DNA of 64,000 nucleotides from CAYMYN01 sp964394665 (GCA_964394665.1 CAYMYN010000008.1:1-64000), one strand, 5' to 3'; shown: positions 15,226 through 24,304, counted from the stretch's first letter. Notes: generated by a model from the sequence alone, not told the origin. Program-made: numbers and translations.

Positions 15226-16770
15226 ATGTCCGATCCCCCCCGCTTCCGCCGTCGACCCGGGCGCCTCTGCGCGCTGCTCGTGGGCCTGCTGGCCCTGGTC
15301 CTCCCGACCCACGCCACCTGGTCGATCGTGGTCGTCGACGTCGAGACCGGCGAGGTCGGCATCGCCTCGGCCACGTGCCTGGTGAACTTCGACCTGCGCC
15401 GCAACCTCGCGGTGGTCGTGCCGGGCCTGGGTGCCGCGGCGGCGCAGTCGATCGTCGACCAGACCGGCGCCAACCGTCTCTTGATCTGGAACGGCATCCA
15501 GGACGGCCACGATCCGCTCGACATCCTGGCCGCGCTCGCGGCGAGCGATCCACAGCACAACGGGCGCCAGTACGGCATCGCCACCCTCGAGCACGCCGCG
15601 CTCACCTGGCACGGCACGGGCGCGGGCCACGCTCGCCGCGGAGTCACGGGGGAGATCGGTTCCCTGCGCTACGCGATCCAAGGCAACCTGCTGGCCGGCA
15701 CGGTCGTGGTCGACGCCGCCGAGGCCGCGCTGCTCGCCGCACCCGGCGACCTGGGTCAGAAGCTGATGGCGGGCATGGAGGCGGCGCGCGCCATGGGTGG
15801 GGATGGGCGCTGCTCGTGCAGCAACTTCCAGCCGACCTCGTGCGGCGCGCCCCCGCCGAGCTTCACCAAGTCCGCGCACGTCGCCTTCGCGATCGTCGCG
15901 CGCCAGGGCGACACGCTCGGCACCTGCAGCGCCGCCGCGGGCTGCGCCAACGGAAGCTACTACCTCAACCTCCAGGTCATCACGGGGGGCGGCGGCACCG
16001 ATCCGGTGACCCTGCTCGAGGGCCAGTACGCGGCCTGGAGGCTCGGGCGCCAGGGTCGGCCGGACCACATCCTGACCGAGGTCGGCATGGGCAGCGCCGC
16101 ACTCGTGGCGGACGGCATCTCCGCGCACGACGTCTTCATCCGGCTGCGCGACATCGAGGGCAATCCGCTGCCCGGCAACACGGCGACCTTCGACCTCGCG
16201 CTGGCCCCCGGCAGCCCGCCGATCGCGACCCTCGGCCCCGTGCAGCCCCTCGGGCAGGGGCGCTACACCTTCCGCGTCACGGCCACCAGCGAGGCGGGTC
16301 TAGGCGCGATCCGCATCGTCGTGCACGACCCGACCGGAAACGTCCGACTCCATCCGGACCTCGTGCTGCGCGTGGATCCGCTGACCGAGCTGCACGCGGG
16401 CTTCGCGGCCCTCTCGGCGTCGGTGCCCACCGACCTGCCGCTGACCGTGAACCTGGGTGCGGGGTCCGCGGGTCGGCCCTACATCCTGCTCGCGAGCGCG
16501 ACCGGCTCGCACCCCGGACAGGTGTATCGCGGCCTCTACCTGCCGCTGAACGACGATCCGTTCTTCCACTTCACGCTGCTCGAGGCCGGCGCCGCCGCCC
16601 TGCCCGGCAGCGTCGGCCACCTGGACGGGGGCGGCCGCGCGAGCGCGCGATTCCTGGCCCAGCCCCCGGCCCTGCTGCCCCTGGTCGGCCGCAGCCTGAC
16701 CTGGAGCGTGATCCGGGGTGGCCCCACGGTCCACGTCAGCACCCCGATCGAACTGCCCGTGCTGCCCTGA
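15226..16770 (+). CDS. Exported DUF1028 protein (Ntn-hydrolase-like fold) with C-terminal extension
   Basis: A 514-residue protein. A signal peptide (about 1-30) ends in THA, a good signal peptidase site, so the mature protein would begin T31 in TWSIVVVDVETGEVGIASAT. This is the start of the DUF1028 domain (about 31-245, including GVGAAAAQ-like PGLGAAAAQSIVDQTG). DUF1028 is grouped with Ntn hydrolases, which use an N-terminal Thr, Ser or Cys as nucleophile, so signal cleavage would expose the candidate residue. A cysteine-rich insert near 190-250 (CSCSNFQPTSCG, GTCSAAAGCANG) may form disulfides. The remainder includes an invasin-like beta domain at about 290-390 and a unique C-terminal domain. 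Substrate is unknown. Confidence 0.85.
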   Translation: MSDPPRFRRRPGRLCALLVGLLALVLPTHATWSIVVVDVETGEVGIASATCLVNFDLRRNLAVVVPGLGAAAAQSIVDQTGANRLLIWNGIQDGHDPLDILAALAASDPQHNGRQYGIATLEHAALTWHGTGAGHARRGVTGEIGSLRYAIQGNLLAGTVVVDAAEAALLAAPGDLGQKLMAGMEAARAMGGDGRCSCSNFQPTSCGAPPPSFTKSAHVAFAIVARQGDTLGTCSAAAGCANGSYYLNLQVITGGGGTDPVTLLEGQYAAWRLGRQGRPDHILTEVGMGSAALVADGISAHDVFIRLRDIEGNPLPGNTATFDLALAPGSPPIATLGPVQPLGQGRYTFRVTATSEAGLGAIRIVVHDPTGNVRLHPDLVLRVDPLTELHAGFAALSASVPTDLPLTVNLGAGSAGRPYILLASATGSHPGQVYRGLYLPLNDDPFFHFTLLEAGAAALPGSVGHLDGGGRASARFLAQPPALLPLVGRSLTWSVIRGGPTVHVSTPIELPVLP

Positions 16771-16795
16771 ACGGCCTGCGCGCTTGAGCCCGGCC

Positions 16796-16829
16796 GCCGC
16801 GGGGGACAGAATCCCCCCCCTCCCGCGGC
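16796..16829 (+). terminator. Putative stem-loop terminator after the DUF1028 gene
   Basis: GCCGCG at 16796-16801 pairs with CGCGGC at 16824-16829. The inner GGGG 16802-16805 can pair with CCCC 16813-16816 around the loop ACAGAAT, leaving a bulge. It lies between the DUF1028 stop (16770) and the next start (16841). There is no T-run, so termination is inferred from position only. Confidence 0.35.
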
Positions 16830-16840
16830 CCCCACCTGCC

Positions 16841-17044
16841 ATGAACCTCTTCTGTCGTCTGCTCGGCCACACCTGGATCCACAGGGTCGACGAACCCAAG
16901 ATCCGCTGGACCACGGCCAAGTCCCTCAACGAGCTCGAGCCGACCGTCGAGGGCGAACCGGTCTTCTACCGATCGTGCGTGCGCTGCGGCACGCGCACGG
17001 AGTGGCCCGCCGGCAAGGAGCGGACCTCCGCGCGCCCCGCCTGA
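16841..17044 (+). CDS. Small protein with paired cysteines (zinc-binding-like)
   Basis: A 67-residue protein beginning MNLFCRLLGHTW and ending with a cysteine pair in YRSCVRCGTRTEW. The pattern CxxLGHxW followed by CxxCG resembles small zinc-binding proteins of the DUF1660 type, but the match is by eye only. No signal peptide. The start ATG 16841 is the first methionine of the compact part; upstream in-frame sequence overlaps the previous gene. Function is unknown. Confidence 0.55.
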   Translation: MNLFCRLLGHTWIHRVDEPKIRWTTAKSLNELEPTVEGEPVFYRSCVRCGTRTEWPAGKERTSARPA

Positions 17045-17089
17045 GGATCCCCCTCGTCTCCGGTCTCCCCGCGCGCCGATCCTCTCCGC

Positions 17090-17383
17090 GTGGACAACAC
17101 TTCGATCGTCAAGTACCTGCTGGTGGCCCTCGCCGCGCCGCTCTGGTTGCCCGTGTTGCGGGCGCTGTGGGTCGAGGTCAACCGCATGTTGGTCGAGGAC
17201 GGCGGCGTGTTCGGCCGGCCGCCCTCGGCGAAGGAGGCCGAGGCGCTGCGCGAGGATCTCGCCGGGCTCCCCGACTCGCTCGTGCACGAGCCCTTCGCGC
17301 GCCAGCACCAGGCACGGGCCGGCGCACCGAAGTCCGAAGCCGGTGGCCCCCTGAGCACGCCCCGTCGCGCCGGCTTCCGCTGA
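17090..17383 (+). CDS. Small membrane protein of unknown function
   Basis: A 97-residue protein from a GTG start. It has one predicted membrane helix near the N terminus (about 6-25, VKYLLVALAAPLWLPVLRAL) and a polar C-terminal tail. No family is recognised. Third-position GC bias and an open frame support coding. No Shine-Dalgarno sequence is visible; a GATCCT box 6 bases upstream loosely resembles the -10 boxes seen before other genes here. It lies 46 bases after the cysteine-pair protein gene. Confidence 0.55.
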   Translation: MDNTSIVKYLLVALAAPLWLPVLRALWVEVNRMLVEDGGVFGRPPSAKEAEALREDLAGLPDSLVHEPFARQHQARAGAPKSEAGGPLSTPRRAGFR

Positions 17384-17416
17384 GGATCGCGGGCTTCCCT
17401 GGCCCACGCGGCCCGC

Positions 17417-17422
17417 TACAGT
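17417..17422 (+). promoter_or_regulatory. Putative -10 box of the GcvT-like operon
   Basis: TACAGT lies 18 bases before the ATG at 17441, in a 57-base intergenic stretch. No Shine-Dalgarno sequence is visible between them. It would drive the three-gene operon 17441-21752. Confidence 0.3.
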
Positions 17423-17440
17423 GCGCCGCCCAGAGCCCCC

Positions 17441-18649
17441 ATGCCCCTCGCGACCCCGTTCCATCCGCGCACGCTGGACCTGTGCACCAGCCTCGCATTC
17501 AAGGAGTGGGCCGGCTACCACGCGGTGCGCTCGTTCGACACGAGCCACGAACGCGAGTACCACGCGTTGCGCCAGAGCGCCGGCTTGCTCGACGTCTCGC
17601 CGCTCTTCAAGTACCGCGTCGAGGGTCCCCAGGCCCCAGAATTCCTGGCTTGGATGCTGGCCCGCGACCCGCGCAAGCTGAAGCCGGGGCGCGTCGCCTA
17701 CGGCTGCTGGTGCGACGAACGCGGGCACGTGATCGATGACGGCACGCTCACCCGTTGGGAGGGCGGCCGCTACCGCCTGACGTCGGCCGAGCCGGGCCTC
17801 GACTGGTTGCTCGAGCAGGCGCGCGGCTTCGAGGTCGACGTCGAGGACGAGAGCGCGCGCATCGCCGCCCTGGCCCTCCAGGGCCCGCGTTCGCGGGCGG
17901 TCCTGGTCGATCTCCTGGGCGGACCGCGGGCCGCGGCCGCCGAGGAGCTCGCCGCCCTATCGTTCTTCGGCGCCTTGCGCACGCGCGCGGCCGGGGTCGA
18001 GCTCGAGATCACGCGCACCGGGTACACCGGCGACCTGGGTTACGAGCTGTGGGTCGACGCCGCGGGGGCGCTCGAGCTGTGGGACGCCTTGCTCGTCGCC
18101 GGCGAGCGCCACCGGCTCCTGCCCGTCGGCCTCGACGCGCTCGACGTCACGCGCCTCGAAGCGGGGTTCCTGCTCGGCGGCGTCGACTACGTGCACGCCC
18201 GGCGCGCCTTCCTCCCGCGCCAGGCCTCGACGCCCTACGAGCTCGGCCTGGGCTGGAGCGTGCACCTCGAGCGCGATCCCTTCCTCGGCCAGGCGGCCCT
18301 GCGCGAGGCTCGGCGCCGCGGTCCGCGCCAGGTCCTGGTGGGCCTGGTGGTCGACGTGACGGCCATCGAGCGCCTGTTCGACGAGGCCGGGCTGCCGCCC
18401 TCGTTGTGCGCCGCGGCTTGGCGCGAGGACCGACCCGTGTTCCTCGGCGCGACCCAGGTGGGCTACGCGACGAGCGGCGTCTTCTCGCCGATCCTGAAGC
18501 AAGGGATCGCCCTGGCGACCGTCGACGCCGCGCACGCCCGACCCGGGACGTTGCTCGCGCTCGAGCACACCGTCGAGCACCGCCGCCGCGCCGTCCCGGC
18601 GCGCGTCGCGAAGCTGCCCTTCTTCGACCCGCCGAGGAAACGCGCCTGA
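17441..18649 (+). CDS. GcvT-like aminomethyltransferase / folate-dependent demethylase family protein
   Basis: A 402-residue member of the glycine cleavage T-protein fold family. Visible landmarks are the N-terminal GYHAVRSFDTSHEREY and LLDVSPLFKYRVEG, and the folate-site loop GHVIDDGTLTRW with D99/D100 where T-protein has its catalytic aspartate. The segment ALQGPRSRAVL, the motif RTGYTGDLGYELWVD and the C-terminal barrel (ending VPARVAKLPF) are also present. The family includes GcvT itself, sarcosine and dimethylglycine demethylases and DMSP demethylase, all using tetrahydrofolate as methyl or methylene acceptor. No gcvH or gcvP is nearby, and two flavin oxidoreductases follow with overlapping ends, so a demethylation role on another amine or thioether is possible. 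Its stop overlaps the next start by one base. Confidence 0.85.
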   Translation: MPLATPFHPRTLDLCTSLAFKEWAGYHAVRSFDTSHEREYHALRQSAGLLDVSPLFKYRVEGPQAPEFLAWMLARDPRKLKPGRVAYGCWCDERGHVIDDGTLTRWEGGRYRLTSAEPGLDWLLEQARGFEVDVEDESARIAALALQGPRSRAVLVDLLGGPRAAAAEELAALSFFGALRTRAAGVELEITRTGYTGDLGYELWVDAAGALELWDALLVAGERHRLLPVGLDALDVTRLEAGFLLGGVDYVHARRAFLPRQASTPYELGLGWSVHLERDPFLGQAALREARRRGPRQVLVGLVVDVTAIERLFDEAGLPPSLCAAAWREDRPVFLGATQVGYATSGVFSPILKQGIALATVDAAHARPGTLLALEHTVEHRRRAVPARVAKLPFFDPPRKRA

Positions 18650-20238
18650 TGTCCCGTCCCTACGACGCCCTGATCGTCGGCGGCGGGCACAACGGCCTGG
18701 TGTGCGCCGCCTACCTCGCCCGCGAGGGCCGCCGCGTGCTCGTGCTCGAGCGCCGCCACGTGCTCGGCGGCGCGGCCGTCAGCGAGGAGGTCTTCCCGGG
18801 CTTCACCTTCTCGGTCTGCTCCTACGTGGTGAGCCTGCTGCGGCCCTGGATCCTGCGCGAGCTCGAGCTGGCGCGCCACGGACTCGAGATCATCCCGCTG
18901 GACTGCTCGTTCACGCCCCTGCCCGACGGCCGCTCCTTGGTGCGCTGGGGCGACGCGGCGCGCACGCGGCGCGAGATCGCGGCCTTCAGCCCGCGGGACG
19001 CCGACCGCTACCCCGAGTTCGGCCGCGCCATGAGCCACATGGCGCGCTTCACCAAGCACCTCATCGACCACCCCGCGCCGCGCCCCGAGTCGCTGCACCC
19101 CGGCGCGCTCAAGGAGCTGCTCGAGCTGCGCGCCCGTTACCTCGGCCTCGACCGCGAGCACCGCGAGCGCCTGCTCGAGCTGATGACCCTCAGCGCGGCG
19201 GACTTCCTCGACCAGTGGTTCGACTCCGAGGTGCTGAAGGCCCCGATGAGCGTGTCGGGCATCATCGGCACGTTCCAGGGGGTGCGCTCGCCCGGCACGG
19301 CCTACGTGCTGCTGCACCACTACATGGGCGAGATCGACGGCGCCTTCCGCGCCTGGGGCTTCGCCAAGGGCGGCACGGGCGCGGTCAGCAACGCGATCGC
19401 CGCCGCGGCCCGCGAGGCCGGCGCGGAGATCCGCACCGAGTCAGCGGTCGAGCGCATCTTGCTCGAGAACGGCCGCGCCGTGGGCGTCGTGCTCGAGGAC
19501 GGCAGCGAGCTGCGCGCGCGCAACGTCGTCTCGGGTCTCGATCCGCACCGCACCTTCCTGCGCCTGGTGGGGCCTGAGCACCTCGACCCAGACTTCTGCG
19601 CCCAGATTCGGCGCTTCAAGCTGCGCGGCAGCTCGGGCAAGGTGAACCTGGCCCTCGACCGCGTGCCGAACTTCGTGTCGCGCCCGGGCACCGGCCCGCA
19701 CCTCGAGGGCGACATCGCCATCGCGCCCTCGATTCCCTACCTCGAGGAGGCCTTCCGCGAAGCGAAGTACGGCGCCTTCTCGCGCCGCCCCTACATCAAC
19801 GTCGTGATCCCCTCGCTGGTCGACCCGAGCGTCGCGCCGCCGGGCAAACACGTGCTCTCCTGCTTCGTGCAGTACGCCCCCTACCACCTGGCCGAGGGCC
19901 CGCTCGACTGGGACCGCCAGCGCGAGGCCTTCGGCGACGCGGTGGTCGACACGCTCGAGGAGTACGCGCCCGGCCTGCGGGCCTCGATCCTGCACCGCCA
20001 GGTGCTGACCCCGCTCGACCTCGAGCGCGACTACGGCCTGACCGAGGGCAACATCTTCCACGGCGAGCTCTCCCTCGAGCAGCTCGCCTTCCTGCGGCCG
20101 GCCGCCGGCTGGGCCCAGTACCGCACGCCGATCGCGAACCTGTGGGCCTGCGGCTCGGGCACCCACCCGGGCGGCGGCATCATGGGCGCGCCGGGGGCGC
20201 TCGCCGCGCGGGCCATGCTGAAGGCGAGGGCGGTGTGA
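18649..20238 (+). CDS. FAD-dependent oxidoreductase, phytoene desaturase / PYROXD2-like (first copy)
   Basis: A 529-residue flavoprotein. The N-terminal dinucleotide-binding motif is VGGGHNGLVCAAYLAREG at about 10-27, followed by VLVLERRHVLGGAA. The C terminus has the FAD-closing motif CGSGTHPGGGIMGAPG. The overall pattern matches the carotenoid desaturase-like/PYROXD2 group, whose substrates are often not carotenoids. No carotenoid gene is in the window. The ATG overlaps the previous stop by one base (TGATG) and the 3' end overlaps the next gene by four bases (GTGA), so all three should be translated together. Confidence 0.88.
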   Translation: MSRPYDALIVGGGHNGLVCAAYLAREGRRVLVLERRHVLGGAAVSEEVFPGFTFSVCSYVVSLLRPWILRELELARHGLEIIPLDCSFTPLPDGRSLVRWGDAARTRREIAAFSPRDADRYPEFGRAMSHMARFTKHLIDHPAPRPESLHPGALKELLELRARYLGLDREHRERLLELMTLSAADFLDQWFDSEVLKAPMSVSGIIGTFQGVRSPGTAYVLLHHYMGEIDGAFRAWGFAKGGTGAVSNAIAAAAREAGAEIRTESAVERILLENGRAVGVVLEDGSELRARNVVSGLDPHRTFLRLVGPEHLDPDFCAQIRRFKLRGSSGKVNLALDRVPNFVSRPGTGPHLEGDIAIAPSIPYLEEAFREAKYGAFSRRPYINVVIPSLVDPSVAPPGKHVLSCFVQYAPYHLAEGPLDWDRQREAFGDAVVDTLEEYAPGLRASILHRQVLTPLDLERDYGLTEGNIFHGELSLEQLAFLRPAAGWAQYRTPIANLWACGSGTHPGGGIMGAPGALAARAMLKARAV

Positions 20239-21752
20239 GCGGCGCGCTGGTGATCGGCGGCGGCCCCGAGGGCCTGGCCGCGGCGACGGCCCTGGCGCGC
20301 GCCGGCCTGAAGACCGTGCTGCTCGAGCCGGGCGACGACCTGCGCGGAGCCGCCGCGCCGCTCGAGGTCGGTTCCCTCCACTTCCCCGGGGCCCTCGGCG
20401 CGTCCGCGCCACGCCCCTTCGCCGCCCGCGAGTTGGGCCTCGAAGCCTTGCCGCGCCGGGCGGACGGAGACACCTTCGCCCCCGATCCCGAGGGCGGTGC
20501 CGGTCTGCTGCTCGGCTCCGACGTCGAGCGCAGCGCCCTCGAACTCGATCGCGCGCGCGCCGGCGACGGCGCCGCGTACCGCACCTGGAGCGGCGAGCAG
20601 CAGCGGCTCGAAGCCACCCTGGCCGGCCTCTTCGACCAGCCCCCGCCCGACCCGGACGCCGCGGGAGCGCGCGAGTTGTTGCCGCTGCTCGGCACCGGCC
20701 TCGCCCTGCGCCGCCACGGCGCGCGCGCGACCCTCGAGGCCGCGCGCCTGGCGACGCTCTCGCTCCAGGACCACCTCGAAGAGCGCTTCGCCTCGCCCCA
20801 CGCGCGGGCGGCGCTGGCGGCCGATGGCCTCGAGGGCGTGGGCCTGGGGCCGCGGGCGGCGGGCACCACGATCGCGTGGCTCGCCAATCGCGCCCTGCGC
20901 GGCGCCGAGCTCGCGGGCGGGGCGAGCGCCCTCGCCGACGCGGCCCTGCAGGCCGCGCGCGCGGCGGGTGCCGAGCTGCGCGCCGGGGTCGCGCCCGAAA
21001 CCCTGCTGGTCGAGGACGGCGCGGTGCGCGGCCTGCGCCTCGCCGACGGCGAGTCGATCGAGGCCGAGCTGGTGTTGGTCGCGCTCTCGCCCCGCCGGGC
21101 CCTGCTCGAGCTCGTACCCCCGCGCTCCTTGCCCGCCGACGTCGTGCGCTCGGCGAGCCTGTTGCGCGACCGGGGCACCACCAGCCTGGTGCTCGTCGCG
21201 GCCCGCGGTCCCGTGCGGGCGCGGGCGCGGGCGGGTCTCGAGCCGGCCCGGGTGCTGCTCGCCCGCGACCTGGCGCAGCTCGAGCGCGCGGCGGACGCGT
21301 GTCAGGACGGCCGCATCGCCGCCGAGCCCTGGATCGACTGCGCGCTGCACGTCACCTCCGGCCGCAGCGTCCTGTGCGCGAAGGTGCACGGCACGCCCTA
21401 CGCGCTCCAGGGCGGCTGGGGGCGGGAGGAACGGGACGGGCTCGCGCGGCGCGCGCTCGAGCTTCTTGGGGCCCACCTCGAGGGGCTCGAGGATCCCGAG
21501 GCCGTGCGCGCGCTGGCCCCGCCGGACCTCGAGCGCGAGTTGGGGCTGACCGGCGGTCACCTGCGCCAGGCCGACCTCGTGCTCGACCAGATGCTCTTCC
21601 TGCGCCCGATGCGCGCCTGCGCCGGCTACCGCACTCCGCTCCGCGGGCTGTACCTGTGCGGCCCAGGCACCCACCCCGGCGGCACCCAGCCCACCTCGAG
21701 CGGGCTGCTCGCCGCGCGCGTCGCGCTGCGCGATCGCCGAACTCAGGGATAG
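20235..21752 (+). CDS. FAD-dependent oxidoreductase, phytoene desaturase-like (second copy)
   Basis: A 505-residue paralogue of the preceding gene. It has the dinucleotide motif VIGGGPEGLAAATALARAG at the N terminus and the closing motif CGPGTHPGGTQPTSSG at the C terminus. Its middle part is more alanine- and arginine-rich and less like the family, so its substrate may differ or it may act as a partner subunit. The GTG start overlaps the previous stop by four bases; an ATG 93 bases upstream lies inside the neighbouring gene and is rejected. The last 10 bases overlap the convergent SBBP gene. Two adjacent desaturase-like flavoproteins with a GcvT-like protein suggest one multistep oxidation. 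Confidence 0.85.
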   Translation: MSGALVIGGGPEGLAAATALARAGLKTVLLEPGDDLRGAAAPLEVGSLHFPGALGASAPRPFAARELGLEALPRRADGDTFAPDPEGGAGLLLGSDVERSALELDRARAGDGAAYRTWSGEQQRLEATLAGLFDQPPPDPDAAGARELLPLLGTGLALRRHGARATLEAARLATLSLQDHLEERFASPHARAALAADGLEGVGLGPRAAGTTIAWLANRALRGAELAGGASALADAALQAARAAGAELRAGVAPETLLVEDGAVRGLRLADGESIEAELVLVALSPRRALLELVPPRSLPADVVRSASLLRDRGTTSLVLVAARGPVRARARAGLEPARVLLARDLAQLERAADACQDGRIAAEPWIDCALHVTSGRSVLCAKVHGTPYALQGGWGREERDGLARRALELLGAHLEGLEDPEAVRALAPPDLERELGLTGGHLRQADLVLDQMLFLRPMRACAGYRTPLRGLYLCGPGTHPGGTQPTSSGLLAARVALRDRRTQG

Positions 21753-24304
21753 AACGTCACTTCGTACGCCGGCGAGAGGCCGATGCCGAAGGGGTCGCCG
21801 GGGTCGACGAACCAGAACTGGAAGTAGGCGCTGGTGCCCACGAGCGCGGGCAGCGTGGGCACGGGCACCGAGGCTCCGCCCACGAAGTCGAGCTGGACGT
21901 GCGCCACGCGCGTGAACGGCGGCGCGGCCAAGAGGTGGCCGCCCTTGAAGGGGATCTGGGCCGGCGCCGGTCCGCGGAAGAGCCAGGCCGGGCGGTTGGG
22001 GTAGGCCGCGTCGACGTACAGGACCAGGCCGTTCTGGGCCGAGAGGCTCGGGAAACCCGAGTGGTAGAGGAAGACGTCCCAGCCCATCGAGGTCGTCTTG
22101 CCCTGGCCGTACTCGAGCGGATAGAGGTCGAAGTCCAGGCGCGCCAGGAAGCCGTCGGGAATCGTCGAGAAGTCGTAGCTCGGATCGAAGGCGCTGGGGT
22201 GGGTCGGGAAGTTGAACGAGCTCGTGTGCCCGGCGACGAAGACCTGACCCGAGGCGTCCAGCGCGAGGCCCAGGATCTCGTCGTCCTCCGCGCCGCCGAG
22301 GAAGGTCGAGTAGGCGAGCGCCCCGGCCTGGATGCGCGCGACGAAGCCGTCACCCTGGTAGGCGTCCGGGGGGCTGGCGAAGCTGCGGTCGAAGGCCCGC
22401 GGGGTCGTCGGGAAGTCCGGCGACCAGGTGCCGCCGGCGATCACCAGCGCACCCGCGGCGTCGACCGCCAGCGCATGGGCGCGGTCGCGGTCGATGCCGC
22501 CCAGGAAGGTCGACTCGAGGAGCTGTTGGCCGCTGGCATCGAAGCGCGCGACGAAGGCGTCCTCCCAACCCGCGAGGGCGGGCTGCGCGGGAGCCACGAG
22601 CGGCAGGTCCGTCGACTCGCTCCACCCGGCGGCGACCAGCTCGCCCTGGGGCCCGAGGGCGACCGCCGTGACCGCCTCGTCCGCCGCGCCGCCGAAGTAG
22701 GTCGCGAAGGTCACCGCATGCTGCGGGCCCAACCGCGCGAGGAAGCCGTCGGCCCCGCCGCCCAGCAGCGGGTTCCAGGTCGCGCTCCCGATCGGGAAGT
22801 TGACCGAGCGCGTCTGACCTCCGGCCAGCAGCGAGCCGTCCGGGTGCGCCGCCAACCCGAGGACGACCTCGCCCTGGCTGCCGCCCAGGAAGGTCGACGC
22901 GACGAGCGCGCCCAGCGTCGGGTCCAGGCGCGTCACGAAGGCGTCGCTCGCCCCGCCGCCGTAGGCGAGTTGATGGCCTCCCGCCACGGTCGGGAACGCC
23001 GGGGAGTTCGTCGAGCCCGCCACGGCCACCGCTCCCCCGGGGAGCACCGCCAGGGCCCGCAGGTACTCGTCGCCGGATCCGCCGAGGTAGGTCGCCGAGA
23101 GCAGGTTCGCGCCGCTCGGATCGAGGCGCGCCACGAAGGCGTCGCGACCCCCGTAGGGCGCCGTGCGATAGCCGCCGGGCGTGGGGAAGTCGCTGGAGAG
23201 GGTTTCGCCGCCGACCAGCAGCTCGCCCTGCGCGTTCACGCCGACGGCGTAGGCGAAGTCGTCCCCGCCGCCGCCGAGGTAGGTCGAGAACAACAGGTGT
23301 TGTCCCGACCGCGAGAGCGCGCTGACGAAGGCGTCGACGCTCCCGCCGAGCTGCGGGTCGAAGGCTCCGGCGGAGGTCGGGAAGCCCGCGCTGTAGGTGT
23401 AGCCCGCGACGATCGGCTCGCCGCCGGGCAGGAGGGCCAGCGCCTGGGCGACGTCGAGGTCGCCGCCGCCGAGGAAGCTCCCCCACTGGAAACCGGGGTC
23501 GACGACCAGCGCGCGCCCGCCGGGGTCCGGCCCCACGAACCCGTAGCGATCGGGGCCCAGGACGGCGAAGTCGACCCGCACCCCCGAGCGCTGCCCCCGT
23601 TCGTCGACGGTCCAAGCGACCGGCGCGCGCTGGCGCAGCTCGCCGAGCGGCGTCTCGAGCACCAGTCCGCCGTCCTCCCCGCGGCGCAACCCCTGCGCGC
23701 CCTCGACGCGCACGACCACGCTGGCGAGCTCCGCGCCCGGCGCGAGCAGCAGGTCGTAGGCGAAGAGCGAGCGCCCCTCCGGCCCCTCTTCCCCGCGCAC
23801 CAGGAGATCGACGCCCGGGAGCAGGCCGGAGTAGTGCACGCGCTCGAAGGCCCGGGCCCCCCGCACGAAGTTCGCCGGATCGTCGCCGCGCAGCCAGTGG
23901 TGCGCGCCGCCCGCGGCGCCCTGGCCCTCGATCCGCACCTCCGCGCGCGCGCCCTCGAAGGCGAGTCGCACGGCGTGGCCGCGGGTCGGGCGCGGGAGCT
24001 GGCGCGCATCGCGCGTCCCCCGCGCGCCGTCGCGCGCCGGCGTCGCGACGCGCGCCAGGGTGAAGCCGTCGCGCCCGAACCAGGCGCTCACGCCGCGCGC
24101 GCCGACGCGGAACAAGGCCTCCGCCGGCCACTGACCGGCGTTCTCGACGAAGCCGCCCGATCGCTGCGCGGCGACCTGCGCGAAGTCACCCCGCGCGGCG
24201 GCGTGGACGAAGTCCGGCCGCGGGACCCGCTGCGCGGGCTCGGGGACCGGGGGAGCGGGGACCTGGGAGAGAAGGACCAACAAGCAGGGCGCGAGGCAGG
24301 GCAC
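21743..24304 (-). CDS. Exported SBBP beta-propeller repeat protein
   Basis: An 853-residue secreted protein. A signal peptide (VPCLAPCLLVLLSQVPAPP) is followed by an N-terminal DUF7948-like domain (about 35-280) that opens GGFVENAGQWPAEALFRVGA. About nine SBBP repeats follow, each with a version of FSTYLGGSGDD and a partner strand such as AVAGSTNSPAFPT. The C-terminal 110 residues form a separate beta domain ending YFQFWFVDPGDPFG and then SPAYEVTFYP, a tail I associate with secreted planctomycete proteins. The GTG start 24304 is chosen because a GGGAG sequence lies 6 bases upstream and the signal peptide begins there. SBBP propellers are usually surface proteins of unknown ligand. Confidence 0.88.
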   Translation of the reverse strand: MPCLAPCLLVLLSQVPAPPVPEPAQRVPRPDFVHAAARGDFAQVAAQRSGGFVENAGQWPAEALFRVGARGVSAWFGRDGFTLARVATPARDGARGTRDARQLPRPTRGHAVRLAFEGARAEVRIEGQGAAGGAHHWLRGDDPANFVRGARAFERVHYSGLLPGVDLLVRGEEGPEGRSLFAYDLLLAPGAELASVVVRVEGAQGLRRGEDGGLVLETPLGELRQRAPVAWTVDERGQRSGVRVDFAVLGPDRYGFVGPDPGGRALVVDPGFQWGSFLGGGDLDVAQALALLPGGEPIVAGYTYSAGFPTSAGAFDPQLGGSVDAFVSALSRSGQHLLFSTYLGGGGDDFAYAVGVNAQGELLVGGETLSSDFPTPGGYRTAPYGGRDAFVARLDPSGANLLSATYLGGSGDEYLRALAVLPGGAVAVAGSTNSPAFPTVAGGHQLAYGGGASDAFVTRLDPTLGALVASTFLGGSQGEVVLGLAAHPDGSLLAGGQTRSVNFPIGSATWNPLLGGGADGFLARLGPQHAVTFATYFGGAADEAVTAVALGPQGELVAAGWSESTDLPLVAPAQPALAGWEDAFVARFDASGQQLLESTFLGGIDRDRAHALAVDAAGALVIAGGTWSPDFPTTPRAFDRSFASPPDAYQGDGFVARIQAGALAYSTFLGGAEDDEILGLALDASGQVFVAGHTSSFNFPTHPSAFDPSYDFSTIPDGFLARLDFDLYPLEYGQGKTTSMGWDVFLYHSGFPSLSAQNGLVLYVDAAYPNRPAWLFRGPAPAQIPFKGGHLLAAPPFTRVAHVQLDFVGGASVPVPTLPALVGTSAYFQFWFVDPGDPFGIGLSPAYEVTFYP

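Noticed and set aside
17384..17440. Glycine riboswitch upstream of the GcvT-like gene
   Set aside because: The intergenic region is only 57 bases, too short for a glycine aptamer, and no conserved core is seen.
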